From contig CM074758.1 in assembly GCA_037355855.1 (NCBI GenBank), forward strand, positions 9,149,001-9,213,000: 64,000 bases of DNA. Direction: 5' to 3'. This DNA is from Pseudo-nitzschia pungens (taxonomy: Eukaryota; Bacillariophyta; Bacillariophyceae; Bacillariales; Bacillariaceae). The notes beneath the pieces were generated by a model, which saw only the letters and a program-made list of their open reading frames with translations, was not told where the DNA came from and ran no database searches. The translations under genes and the position numbers were made by a program. Position 1 is the first letter of the stretch. Every line of letters begins with the position of its first letter. This document shows, piece after piece, positions 10,501 through 22,599 of the stretch.

Positions 10501-13500
10501 AATGTCGTTGGAGAAGCACTGAGCGACGCAGAAGGACTGCTGCTTGGACTTGCGGAAGGAGATGCATGTGGTCCTTCTGATGGGATCGTACTTGGAGAAG
10601 TACTGGGTGAGGCAAATGGACTAAAGCTTTCTGCAAATTGAATGCCACTTGGACTGTCCGAAGGAGATGAGTGTGGTCCTGCTGATGGGACTGCAGTTGG
10701 TGAATCGCTTGCCAATGTCGTCGGAGAAGCACTGGGCGACGCAGAAGGACTGTTACTTGGACTGTCCGAGAGAGATGTATGTGGTCCTTCTGATGGGATC
10801 GTATTTGGAGAAGTACTGGGTGAGGCAAATGGACTGCTCGGACTGTCTGAAAGGGATGTATGTGGTCCTTCTGATGGGATTGCACTTGGTGAAGCGCTTG
10901 CCAATCTCATTGGAGAAGCACTGTGCGACGCAGAAGGACTGTTACTTGGAATGTCTGAGAGGTTTGTATGTGGTCCTTCTGATGGGATCATACTTGGAGA
11001 AGTACTGGGTGATGCAAGTGGACTGCTTGGACTGTCCGAGGGAGATGCATGCGGTCCGTTTGACGAGGTTGTCGATGGCAAAGCACTTGGCGAAGTAAAT
11101 GGACTACTGCTAGGACTGTCTGAGGGAGATTGCGATGCAAAATTGTTTGTTGGTGAAATCGTTCGATTTTCCGATGGAATAATGGTACCGCTTTGGGTTG
11201 GGAAAGAGGTAGTTATCTTTGTTGTCGGGGTATCTGTTGGAGAAGACGTGATACTTTTTGTAGGTCCTTCCGTGGACGTCCTTGTTGGAGAAGAAGTCAT
11301 GGTCAAAGTTGGGGAATCTGTGGAAATCCGTGTTGGCGAAGATGTTATACTTCGTGTAGGTCCTTCCGTGGACGTCCTTGTTGGAGAAGAAGTCATGGTC
11401 AAAGTTGGGGAATCTGTGGAAATCCGTGTTGGCGAAGATGTTATACTTCTTGTAGGTCCTTCTGTTGAAGTCCTCGTTGGAGAAGAAGTTTCAATCTTCG
11501 TCGGGCTTTCTGTAGAAAGCTTTGTGGGAGAAGATGTGATAATTCTTGTAGGTCCTTCTGTGGAAGCCCTTGTTGGGGAGGAAGTTCCAATCTTGGTAGG
11601 GGCATTGGTGAAAGTCCTTGTTGGAGACGATGTTATACTTCTTGTAGGTCCTTCTGTTGAAGTCCTCGTTGGAGAAGAAGTTCCAATGTTGGTAGGGGCA
11701 TTGGTGAAAGTCCTTGTTGGAGAAGATGTGACACTTCTTGTAGGTCCTTCTGTGGAAGCCCTTGTTGGGGAGGAAGTTCCAATCTTGGTAGGGGCATTGG
11801 TGAAAGTCCTTGTTGGAGAAGATGTGATACTTCTTGTAGGTCCTTCTGTTGCAGTCCTAGTTGGAGAAGAGGTCCCAATCTTGGTAGGGGCATTGGTGAA
11901 ACTCGTTGTTGGAGATAAAGTTCCAACCTTGGTGGGAGCATCTGTGGAAACCCTCGTTGGAGAAGAAGTTCCAATCTTGGTAGGGGCATTGGTGAAACTC
12001 GTTGTTGGAGAAGAAGTGAAGGTCCTTGTTGGGACATTGGTTGTACTCTTGGTTGGGGCATCCGTGGAAGTTCTCGTCGGAAAAGATGTGATACTTCTTG
12101 TCGGTCCTTCTGTTGTTGTCCTGGTTGGAGAAGAAGTAGCAGTCGTGGTTGGGCCGTCTGTGGAAGTCCGTGTTGGAGAGGATGTGATACTTCTTGTAGG
12201 TCCTTCTGTAGATGTCCTCGTTGGAGAAGAAGTAATGGACCTTGTCGGGGCGTCTGTAGAAATATTCGTTGGCGAAATCGTCCGATCTCTCGATGGAATA
12301 ATGGTACCGCTTTGGGTTGGGAAAGAGGTAGTTATCTTTGTTGTAGGGACATCCGTGGACGTCCTCGTTGGAGAAGAAGTGGTGGTTTTTGTAGGTCCTA
12401 CTGTTGAAGTCCTCGTTGGAGAAGAAGTTCCAATCTTCGTCGGGCTTTCTGTAGAAAGCTTTGTGGGAGCAGATGTGATACTTCTTGTAGGTCCTTCTGT
12501 TGAAGTCCTCGTTGGAGAAGAAGTGGTGGTCCTGGTTGGAACATTGGTTGCACTCTTGGTGGGAGAATCTGTGGAAGTCCTTGTTGGAGAAGATGTGATA
12601 CTTCTTGTTGGTCCTTCTGTTGAAGTCCTTGTTGGAGAAGAAGTTCCAATCTTGGTAGGGGCATTTGTGAAACTCGTTGTTGGAGAAGATGTGATAATTC
12701 TTGTAGGTCCTTCTGTTGAAACCCTTGTTGGGGAGGAAGTAGCACTCTTCGTCGGGGCATCTGTAGAAGTCCGTGTTGGAGAAGAAGTGGTGGTCCTGGT
12801 TGGAACATTGGTTGCACTCTTGGTCGGGGTATCTGTGGATATCCGTGTCGGAGAGGATGTGATACTTCTTGTAGGTCCTACCGTCAAAGTCCTTGTTGGA
12901 GAAGAAGTTCCAATCTTGGTAGGGGCATTGGTGAATGTACTTGTTGGAGAAGAAGTGGTGGTCCTGGTTGGGCCATTGGTTGTACTCTTGGTAGGGGCAT
13001 TGGTGAAACTCGTTGTTGGAGAAGATGTGATAATTCTTGTAGGGGCATCTGTGAAAGTCCGTGTTGGAGAAGAAGTGGTGGTCCTGGTTGGAACATTGGT
13101 TGCACTCTTGGTCGGGGTATCTGTGGATATCCGTGTCGGAGAGGATGTGATACTTCTTGTAGGTCCTACCGTCAAAGTCCTTGTTGGAGAAGAAGTTCCA
13201 ATCTTGGTAGGGGCATTGGTGAATGTACTTGTTGGAGAAGAAGTGGTGGTCCTGGTTGGGCCATTGGTTGTACTCTTGGTAGGGGCATTGGTGAAACTCG
13301 TTGTTGGAGAAGATGTGATAATTCTTGTAGGTCTTTCTGTAGATGGCCTTGTTGGGGAGGAAGTAGCACTCTTCGTCGGGGCATCTGTAGAAGTCCGTGT
13401 TGGAGAAGAAGTGGTGGTTCTTGTAGGTCCTACTGTCAAAGTCCTTGTTGGAGAAGAAGTTCCAATCTTGGTAGGGGCATTGGTGAATGTACTTGTTGGA

Positions 13501-16500
13501 GAAGAAGTTCCAATCTTGGTTGGTTTATCGGTGAAAGTCCTTGTTGGAGAGCTTGTGGCACTTGGTGTGGGCAAAGGGCTAGGAATGTTTGTTGGAGAAG
13601 AAGTCGTTGCTGTTGCAGGTCCTTCTCCTGAAGTCTTTGTTGGAGAAGAGGTGGTGCTTCTGGTTGGGGCACCCGTGGAAGTCTTTGTTGGAGAAGCAGT
13701 GGTAATTTTCGAAGGTCCTTCTGTTGATGTCTTTGTTGGAGAAGAAGTGGTGGCCCTGGTTGGTGCATCGGTCGAAGTCTTTGTTGGGGAACTTGTGACC
13801 GGCTGTATGGGCGATAGGGTAGTAGTTGTAGTTCTTGTAGGAGCTATAGTTATGCTCTTCGTTGGCAATGTGGTAGAAATTGTTATCGGTAGAAGGCTCG
13901 GGCCTTTGGTCGGACCTTCTGTCGGACTCATAGTAGGTTCTGTGATTGGATTCACAGATGGCAAGGAAGTAGGGATCTGCAGAGAAGATTCTGTAGTACT
14001 CGCTGTTAAAGAAATGGCACCATTCGTCGTTGGAGCTGCAGTCTTCATTCCTGTTGGAAAAGCAGTGGGAACTTCTGCTGGAATCTGCGTTGGAGAAGTA
14101 GTTGGATTCCTGGTTGGAACTGCTGTGGCGCCTATGGTTGGTTTCGTTGTGGTAGAACGGGTTGGATTGTTCGTGGGGACTACGGTTTGATCCTTTTGCG
14201 AAATTACTGTTGGGCCAATAGATTTCTCTTCTTCAGCCTGTAGCTTCGATGGCCTCGCGCTTGGAGAACCAATAGGGTCAAAAAATTGTGAGAGATCAGG
14301 GACAAATGATTCGATGAGAGAAGGCCCGACTAACGGTGGGTTAGGCTCCGTGATAGGCGCCATGCTTGGAATAATACTTTGTTCCTCAGCCCGTAGCTCC
14401 GATGGCATCGTGGTCGAGTCAACAATTTGTGAGAGATCAGGGACAAATAATTCGACGAGAGAAGGAGTGATTAACGGTGGGACGGGCTTCATGATGGGCG
14501 CCGTGCTGGGAACACTGTTCTGTTCTTGAACCTGTGGCTTCGATGGCATCACACTCGGAGAACCAGTAGGGGAAAAAATTTGCGAGAGATCGGGGTTGAA
14601 TTGGACGAGAGGATCGATTGACGGCTGGATGGACTTTCGTGGCTCCTCCAAGATAGGTGCCATGCTAGGGATACTACTCTGTATCGCGCTCGGAGGAACC
14701 ATGCTGGGAACATCAGACTGTTTGATAGTTGTTGGAGTCAATGAATTCGACGAAACTACACTCGGTGGCGTGCTTGGCGATTTCATTGGCTCCGCCTCCT
14801 GCTTTCCAGCATATTTGTCAACGAGAGCTCGTTCAAATTGTTCACGGAATGCCAATTTACTGATCGGATTCTTGCGCTGATCGTTGTCATTGCTATCATT
14901 GGAGTTCATCTGTTCTCCTACTACCCCGTTGCCATCGGATTGAAGTCTTCTTCTAAATTCAGTACCGAACAAGGGTTCTTTCGGGCAGGCTTCCCAACAA
15001 GACACACTGACATTCCATTCGACATCAAGCATAGCTTCGGTGACATTTCCATCGTTGTAAATGCTTTGATTAGCATAAAACAACGTCGCGTTTCCAAGTC
15101 TTCGTTCAAACATTTCGTTGCAGCCGAAGTCGGTAAGATTGTTATAGGTTGAAACGAATAATTCTTCCCAAACTCGCTTGCTGATGCCATTGCTTTCTCC
15201 AGAACCATTTGCGTTGGAATCAAGATCAAGTATGGAATCAAGATTTCCTCCGCTGCTCAAAATTTCTGTAATGTCGAGGGTAAATCGGGCAGTACCTGTT
15301 TTATTTTCGGGATTTGAATGATGGCAAGATGCCGATGGCTTCTCATTTTTATTGTTCACTACATAAACTGTCGACCCTGCAATCGCTATAGCGCTCACTG
15401 CAGATACTGTAACCACTGTTGAAGATCCACCCACGCCAGCAAAACCGACCGCTGCCATTAACCCACCACCGAGAGTTGCACCTAAGGCTGTAGCTCCAGC
15501 GACCGATCCAACAATTGCTGAAGATGTCGTTGCCGCAGAAGCCACAATGTTGCCGGCTGCGCATACTGCAATGGACTGGGTTGCTGCTGCAGAGCTCGCT
15601 GCCGCGGAAGCTCGCTGCTGCGGCTGAACTCGTTGTTGCTGAGCTCGTCGTTGCCGCCGTCGCTGTAGTTTGCGCCTGAGCGAATCCTCCAGCAACCAAT
15701 TTCGTGGAACTTCCACTCCACGATGTACTTGCGAATTCCGCACGGACATTGCCGAGAGTTGCTCCGTTCGAGAGGTTTGATGTGTTGTTAACAGCAGCTC
15801 CGACATCATTGGCTACATCATCTGAGCGGTTGACAAGTCTCAATATCAAATGGACAAGTCCCGATATTGCCATACCGGCAGCACTCCAAAAGACTTGCCT
15901 CTTCAGACGCTTTTCCATTTCGTCGTCGATATATCCATCGTCGCCGCTAACGCAACTCACAAAAGAGGCATCGTCATCATCATACACAACCTTGCGAGGG
16001 GAGTTGATATAGTCTTCATAAATGATGTCCAACTGACGGATTCCCGACGATCTTTGCAGAAACGGGCGATCATCATCGAATTTTTCATCAAAATTGATGG
16101 AGTCGAAGACAGTTGCGATTTGTGGAGAGAATTTAACCTTTTTCCTCCGTTCGGATTCGTCGTGATCTCCGAACAAAGGTATTGTCACCATATCATCGTT
16201 CTTCTCCTCTGATGTTAACCACATACTAGCATCTTGGAACAGTTGTTCATCGCCAATCGCATTGTCCATCATGGCACTGCTGTCATCGCTACAAGCGCTG
16301 GGTTGGGACCACAAGTCCCCTAGCGAAATTGAATCGTCGCTCTGTTTGTTTCGGAACGCCGCACGAAGTCCACCAGTGGAAAACGACTGATCATCTTGTG
16401 AGAGAGTCAACGACATGGTGTTGGAGGTAACAGAAGCCGATTTGTGGCTAGGAGGAGACAAAGCCGCTTTCAATAGCGAAGACGACACCGATATCACGTC

Positions 16501-17765
16501 CTCCTCCTCCTCCCTGGATATTATCGACCGTTCGCTTTGACCCCGGCGGAATGGACGCAGAGGCGCTTGTCGATTTCCCAGTTCCAGTTGAGATAACGAA
16601 CGAGACGCCGAAGTAGAGGCAGGAGCCCCATCCGATACGATTGGTAATGCAGGCGGGTAGGGTATAACGAAGAGGTTTTCGAAGCTGGTTGATCTGCCGG
16701 GAAGATGATCGCTTTCCATTCGCAGCAATCGCTCATATTCTTCCCCATTGAACGATGAATGGCTTCCATCGCCATCGCCATCGAGCACCGTTGCGGAGGG
16801 GATGGTGAGTGATATTCCCTTTTTTGGACTGAACGGCGGACGATTTGAATTCGTGGAATCCGTTACTTGATAGTTTCTTCCTAGTCCAAAACGCGTCTTG
16901 ATGGCTTCGTCGTAGTCGAATTCTTCGTCGCCATCTGCGTTCAAAGCTGCGCTTTCCATTTCGTCTAGGCTTTGTGACACCACAATTTCTTCGAGACAGT
17001 CGTGATACTCGTCATGGTTGGCATTGGTGTCATCGTTACCTGTTTCGTTCGGATCAAGGTCGGCGTCGTCCATCATCGGTAGCGTAAGGCAACGAACAAT
17101 CGCTCAGAGGAGGCATCGAAGAATCATCTCCATCACTATCTTTGCTGCACTGTTCACAATCTTGTTCGGTCGAGGGTGTCTTCACAAGGGGTTGCTGCTG
17201 CTGCTTCGTTGCTTTGGGAAGGAGGAGGAGGAGGAGGAGGCGATTCGTCGCCGGGCGAAAGGGGGATGACGGGGAGTGCCTTGGAGCTCAGGGATGGGGG
17301 TATCCAGAAGGTATTGCTGTCGCCTCTGGATCCGGTCGCAAGGCTCCGATTGCTCGATTTCGCTGCCATTGATGTTTGGCTAACGGTGCTGCTGCACGAG
17401 GGGAGGGAATAATCGCTCAGTGGTGGCATTTGCATCGAACTATCGCTCTTGCTGAGGACGCTGCGCTCGCTAATCTTGCTGATGGCGTCTGCCAAAACGA
17501 TGCTCCTTGGCCTCGGTGGTACTTCCTCGCGATCCCTGGTTGTTGTTTCCGCAATCGGATGCATGGTCGTGGAAGGTTTCTGCGCAGAGGAAGTTTCTGT
17601 GTCTCCCGCGGATGACGCCAGTGCCGCCGAAAGATCCATGAGAGAAAGCTGTGATTCGATTCGTTCTTCTTCGTCCAAGGTGAATGATGACGACGTCGAC
17701 GTCGAAGCCGATGCGTTAGAATCGACGTTGTCACTGTCTTCGATGGTGGGATTTTGTGTAGTCAT
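7504..17765 (-). CDS. Giant PT/PS-repeat surface protein with Cys-rich C-terminus
   Basis: A ~3,400-residue protein is read from ATG 17765 if five +1 frame changes (near 17154, 17078, 15640, 8636, 7828) are allowed. The order is: a Ser/acidic N-terminus (17765-15950) with the motif MPPLSD(Y/C)SLP twice; a membrane-like helix [17 protein letters not shown] near 15870; an Ala/Gly-rich hydrophobic stretch (about 15640-15350); a region with N-glycosylation sequons and paired cysteines (about 15300-14900); PSxxP spacers; about 3 kb of SPTRTSTxxPTRSITS-type repeats (14180-11130); a block of 108-bp (36-residue) near-perfect repeats (about 9470-10640); PTPxPT repeats (about 9440-7830); and a Cys-rich tail starting [12 protein letters not shown]. 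The architecture suggests a type-II membrane or wall-associated mucin-like protein, probably heavily O-glycosylated. The start could instead be the ATG at 17076. Repeat and tail calls are firm; exact start and continuity are not. Confidence 0.75.
7830..9440 (-). repeat. PTPxPT tetrapeptide repeat tract
   Basis: A long tract of Pro-Thr-Pro-X units (12 bases each, grouped into longer higher-order units) is read on the minus strand. Two higher-order copies, about 8395-8625 and 8628-8870, are almost identical, but the copy near 8636 carries one extra A relative to its sister copies at about 8406 and 8864, which changes the reading frame. Confidence 0.9.
9440..10640 (-). repeat. 108-bp tandem coding repeat (36 residues) in PT/PS gene
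   Basis: About eleven copies of a 108-base unit occur, each starting near a GCATGTGGTCCTGC word on the plus strand (for example 9484 and 9592, exactly 108 apart). Several adjacent copies are identical. Translated on the minus strand each gives [19 protein letters not shown] followed by [17 protein letters not shown]. Near-identity across a kilobase points to recent expansion or gene conversion. Confidence 0.9.
11130..14180 (-). repeat. SPTRTSTxxPTRSITS dodeca-peptide repeat tract
   Basis: About 3 kb of degenerate Ser/Thr/Pro repeats, read on the minus strand as [16 protein letters not shown] with variants such as [15 protein letters not shown]. Longer blocks of several units are duplicated, for example around 12785-13080 compared with 13080-13340. 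The opposite strand is also fully open here ([17 protein letters not shown]), which is a by-product of the repeat. Confidence 0.9.
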
Positions 17766-19635
17766 CGTTGACTTGATGCTTTATGTTGCGCTCACTTTGT
17801 TGCACAAAAGGACAAGGAGTCGTGGAATCGGTTTGGGTTGATCTTTGTTTTGGATTTTAGGGAATTGCAAGCTTTGAGAATGATTAGTGCGGCTGTCACG
17901 ATTACCGTATTTCGTGTTCTAGTGCCGAAGAACGCCTAAATTGCTACTAAGCCTTTTGAGAGGTTCTCGAATGCTGTTTTTGTAGATGCTAGCAACAGGT
18001 TAGGAATATCGATGGATTAGTACGTACCGGTATGTTTTCGGCAGGGAAAACAGGCCGACACAATATACATAATTGTATGCGATGTGATCAATTTTTGTGA
18101 TCGTGATATCATGATGAACGGTACAAAACGGTATTTGAATGCGGGAAAAATCCTAGCGGTAAAAACTCATCAATGTAAACAACTATTCATTCCAAGATGA
18201 CGTCGAAGTCAATCGAACATGAAATGTCTTTATCATAGAATTGCCTTTTCATTTCAGTAGGACTGGCCTTTGCTTTGATATTCTTACATAGTTTAACATT
18301 ATTTTGTCATTCATCTCAACCGTCAAGTTGACCTCTGGCGAGTTTGTTCATGCAAAATTTTCTAAATTCCGGACGAGTACACGTGCGGGTACAAGTAACT
18401 TATGCAATACAGAATGCGAAAGGTGTGCAAATTGATATTTTTATTTTCATGATTAGCAATTAACGTTCGTTCTGAATATATCTCGACGTGTAGACTTCGG
18501 CATCAAAGCATAATTATATTTTGCTTTCAAATAAACAATTAGTGTCGTCTCGATTTGTAGCATAGATTGTTTCTATGATAAAAACTAGAACGTACAATCC
18601 GTGACGGGCATAGAAGTTCGATACAGATAATGCACGACTAAGTTAATGCGAACCGTTCTGATAAAAATACCTTGGGGAAGTTTCGTTTCCATCCTCAATC
18701 CGTCGGACAGCAACCTCAAAAGGCGAAGAAGTGTACTTTCTGTACAGTAATTACTTGCAAACTATCCACAAGAGTTGTTCTTAAGGTTACGGACTAAAAT
18801 AATAGTATCAGTATCACACCAAAGATTTGTCCCAATAGCAACCATGCGGTAAAATTGCTCGTACTGGTGGGATTGCAAAGGCGTCAATCGTTTTTTTGAA
18901 TTAATGAAAAAACCGAGACAACATTATCACTCCGGGGTCTATGTCCGCGAGATTGGAATGAATGTGAGACGATGATCTTTACGAGTTTCGGATGCGGTTC
19001 TTCCTGTGTGTAGAAGACAACAAGGGCATGAATTGTTCGGTCCGCTTCGTTTGCCTCGCCCTGCGTCCTCGACGAGAATCCATAAAACATTCCTGCAGCA
19101 AGGCATCCAGGTGCAAACTCTCTCTCTCTCTCTCCCTACCCAAAACGCAGAAACACCATGCACTGTTCCTCCGGGCAACTATCGCAACTACTAGTGCTGT
19201 AACAGAATACATACATCAAAATCCAACCCGATAGGCTCCGAGACGAACGATGGAACGAAGAAGTCAACCACACTTGCTCGCTCGAAACGAACCAGTAAGC
19301 CGGCGCTGCCTCGGCATAGCTTTGTTACTCGCGGCCACCAGCAGTGGCAGGGAATGCCAATTCAATTCAATTCAATTCAATTTAATTCGATTCGATTCTT
19401 CGTAAAACGCAACCAACTCAAACAGAAAAAGGAACCAAACAGTTCAACGGCTCGGCTCGTATTCGTTCCTCAAAGATCTCCTACAAACGCGCAATACCAA
19501 CCCAAACTACTTTGTGACTGCGGTACATCATGTGTGCCGTTTGATTCATTAGACACCTAGGTCGTCGGTTCGATTGTTGGTTCCGTCCCACGCTATGCCG
19601 CTGTTCGTTCCTGCTTTTTCTGCTCCTGCTCCTCC
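17766..19635. other. Spacer with no recognisable gene
   Basis: About 1.9 kb without a supported gene or RNA. It holds an AT-rich region (17900-18900), a CT run at 19112-19134, and an (ATTCA)n pentanucleotide tract at 19360-19400 that grades into GATTC. It lies upstream of the PT-repeat gene and downstream of the TPMT-like gene. Confidence 0.5.
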
Positions 19636-20608
19636 TCACCCTCCTCCCTTTTGAATCCAAAAGACCGTTTCCAGCAATTGGTCCAGGTCCGGGTATCGCT
19701 CCCTGTCTCGTGGATTGGTCACCAGCTGGTCGGTCTGGTCCAGGATCGTCACCGTGTACTCGTGTTCGAATCTGTGTTCGGGTTCGCCGCTGTCGCCCGT
19801 CGCCCTCGCCGTCGCTCGCAAAGAGCTCCCGAATGGTCGCCTCGGGAATGGAAAAGGGCGGCCCCCGGTTGCGGGCCTCCTCCACGTCCGTCTTGCGCTC
19901 GAGCGCCACCAGCAGGATGCCCCCGCCGGGGGCCAGGAGCCGGTCCAGGATCCGGACGTAGGCCCTTCGGAGCGCCGGATGGATGGCGACGATCGACGCC
20001 CGGTCGTAGATGGCGTCGAAGGTTCCCGCATCGAACGGAGGGGGAGGAGCGCCGGACGCGGATTCGCGTTCCGAACCGCTCCCGGAATCCTCCAGCGCAA
20101 AGTAATCGCCCTTCCAGAGGGAGACGGTGGTTCCCTCGAAGCGTTCCCACGCGCTCGCGCTCGAGCTCGAGCTCGCGCCGGAAGCCGAAGAGTCCTCGCC
20201 GGTTTCCACTCGTCGGATTCCCAGCCCGGGGTGCTCGTTCGCGAATTCCTCCAGCGCGACGCGGATCCCGTCCAGCCCCACGACGCGGACGTTCTCGGAC
20301 AGCGACGCGATGTGGGCCATGTCGATGGCCTTTCCGCAGAGCGGGACAAAGATTCTCCGAAGCTTGGTGGCATCCGGTTCGTTGCTTCCGCTGCAGGTTT
20401 TGTCTCCGCCGTCACCGTTGCCGTCGCCGGAGGAAACAGCGGTCCCGAGCAATTTCGATCCGTGCGCGAGGAGGACCGGGTTGACGGTTTTGAGGTGAAA
20501 CCCGATCCGGCGGTTCTTCCACCGATCCGACCACGGCTTGAGGTTCTCCGTGGATTCGGGATCGTCGTTGTCGCTCATGGCGGTAGTAGTTTCCGGGGAA
20601 TTTGACGA

Positions 20609-20639
<31 letters not shown>

Positions 20640-20755
20640 GCCGTTTCTGTTGCTGCTACAAGGACTGCGAATAAAGGTGTGGTCGTCGATGCAATGGAAC
20701 CGAGCAGAGGAGGTAGCAACGACGAGACGAAAAGGCAGGAAAAGCGGATTCGCAT
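19636..20755 (-). CDS. Thiopurine S-methyltransferase (TPMT) family enzyme with signal peptide, one frame change
   Basis: The TPMT-family core begins near WSDRWKNRRIGFHLKTVNP and continues with the SAM-binding motif FVPLCGKAIDMAHIASL, then VVGLDGIRVALEEF, LWKGDYFAL, IYDRASIVAIHPALRRAY and LAPGGGILLVALE. The conserved C-terminal part (HRFEHEYTVTILDQTDQLV, stop at 19636) is in the next frame (+1), explained by one extra G in the run at 19805-19807. Corrected length is about 372 residues. The ATG at 20755 adds a hydrophobic leader (FSCLFVSSLLPPLLGSIA) and a poly-Thr tract from a GTT repeat; a second in-frame ATG (MSDNDD) at 20578 would give a cytosolic form. The family transfers methyl groups from SAM to thiols, and plant HOL-type relatives to halides and thiocyanate; the substrate here is unknown. 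Asp/Ser-rich insertions lengthen the core. Confidence 0.85.
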
Positions 20756-21827
20756 TCAATTCAATTCAGTGCAATTCAGTGCAATTCGATGCAATCCAAC
20801 AACGGCTGCCCTGCGAAATGTCGTTGTGGTAGGAGAGTCTTCGAGTGGCGATTCCAGTTGGAAGCTGGAAGCCTTCTTTGGCAGGATGTTGCAACAACGG
20901 TATGGATCTGATCTGATCTGACCTGATCTGACCTGATCTGATCTTATCTTATGATGTACCAGTAAGTGAATCAGAATGTCATGGAATGCAAAATCTTCGA
21001 ATGTTGTCATGATGTGTCGTCCAGCATGCACCTGCAGCGTGGACCCGCGGTGTCACGACACTCTGAAAAAGGGACATGGGGTACCCTCACACTTTTTTCC
21101 GGGTAAATTTACATTTTTTTTTTAACATACTACATTACCTACTTTAACTAAAAAATGTATGATGGTGAAAAATATCAATATGACGAAAGGAGTTCTTCTT
21201 CTCCATCACAGAATGTCGTGGAATAACATCCTCATTCTTTATTCTCCCAATTGCACTTTTATGCGTCTTGCAATACTCCAGTTCCAAATGGAACTTGCTC
21301 CTTCAGTCATTCACAGCGGTACTACTCTCTGACGTTTTTGACCTCAGCAATTGCGTCACATTACCAATGACAGTAGTAGCAATTTTTGTGTCGGCATTGA
21401 TGGCAAGCTTCTTCTCCCCGTTACTATTCCCGATATCTTCTTCAGGGGCCACTGTGCTCCCTTTCCTGCCTGGAATCGTCCTTGTCACTAGCCATCGAGA
21501 TGCGTATAATCCAGCAATTCTGAACTCAGGCACCAATTTGCATCATGGCATCACGAATCAACATTACGTCGCTTTTTGATTATTATGAACTGGCAATTTA
21601 TGAGGAGGATTATTCCCCATCTTTATTGTCAACATTCAGTGGTTTTACGGATGGAGCCGAGTGATATCCATGCACCCATGGACCCATGGACCCAACGGAG
21701 GTATGTCATAGTACCTTACCGCCATTTCTTTATTTCTTTACAAGAGTCAGGTGGATTGTTGACTTCTATTTTTGTATTATACCTATTTGTTCCCTCTGTC
21801 AGGATGCTCTTTGTTGGTCCACAACGG

Positions 21828-21897
21828 ATAAAGGTTTGGCACCAACGGATAAAGGTTTGGCGCCAACGGATAAAGGTTTGGTCACAAAGGAAAAGGT
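21828..21897. repeat. Three 21-base tandem repeats (AACGGATAAAGGTTTGGCGCC-like)
   Basis: Three consecutive copies of a unit of about 21 bases built on ACGGATAAAGGTTTGG, with single-base differences; a fourth, diverged piece follows (AAAGGAAAAGGTTTGG). Confidence 0.85.
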
Positions 21898-21949
21898 TTG
21901 GCGCCACATTTAGTTATCATAAAAATAGAAAACCAATGCGGACCAATTG

Positions 21950-22270
21950 GGGACAGGCAGACAGTGGGGGGACAGGCAGACAGTGGGGGGACAGGAGGGG
22001 GGACAGACAGACAGTGGGGAAGCGAACAGGAAGGGGGGACAGACAGACAGTGGGAAAGCAGACTGGAAGGGGGGAACGACAGACAGTGGGGAAGTGGACA
22101 GGAGGGGGGACAGACTGATAGTGGGGAAGCGAACCGGAGGGGGGACAGACAGACAGTGGGGAAGCGAACCGGAGGGGGGGAACAGACAGACAGTGTGGAA
22201 GCAGACTGGAGGGGAGACAGACAGACAGAGGAGAATTGGACCAGAAGGGGGGACCGGACCAGAGGGGGGA
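21950..22270. repeat. GACAGACAGTGGGG minisatellite
   Basis: About nine imperfect copies of a unit of roughly 30-38 bases built on GGGGACAGACAGACAGTGGGGAA, strongly purine-rich on the plus strand. It produces long open frames on both strands by chance. Confidence 0.85.
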
Positions 22271-22412
22271 CCAACAGACAGGAGTAAACTCTTAAGGGTG
22301 CTTTGGAAACAAAAAGAATAAAAAAATCCAAGCTCTAGGGACTGCTCGTAGAAAAGCTGAGATAGAGGTGCTGATTGTTCCTCAGCAACGCCAGGAGTGG
22401 ATAGCACGTGTA

Positions 22413-22493
22413 ATTCTACAGGGAGAATAATAGTAGCTCTATTCCATTTGCCCGCAACATGGAACAGAGCTACCACTATTCTCCCTGTAGAAT
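22413..22493. repeat. Inverted repeat, 35-bp arms, 11-base loop
   Basis: The left arm 22413-22447 (ATTCTACAGGGAGAATAATA...) and the right arm 22459-22493 are reverse complements at 32 of 35 positions; the three differences are all T/C transitions. The spacer is 11 bases. It could be a hairpin-forming element or the two ends of a tiny foldback element. Confidence 0.9.
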
Positions 22494-22599
22494 ATACAGG
22501 GGATGGGGGAACAGACAGACGGGTGGATGAGCCAATGAAAAAATTCAAATTTTGTGTAGAATTGGTACCAGGAGCTAAGTAGAAAAAGAAATTGACGAA

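Noticed and set aside
9199..10641. 480-codon plus-strand open frame over the 108-bp repeats
   Set aside because: Antisense by-product of a perfect coding repeat whose length is a multiple of three.
10642..14190. 1,182-codon plus-strand open frame ([13 protein letters not shown] repeats)
   Set aside because: It is the antisense of the SPTRTST repeat tract; a repeated unit without stops in one antisense frame stays open by construction. The minus strand has the ordered flanking domains.
15600..15660. Intron explanation for the frame change in the PT-repeat gene
   Set aside because: The two frames abut within about 30 bases and no GT-AG interval of realistic length keeps both sides, so a single extra base is simpler.
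21882..22331. Long open frames over 21.9-22.3 kb on both strands
   Set aside because: They come from a minisatellite with no internal stop; no ordered sequence.
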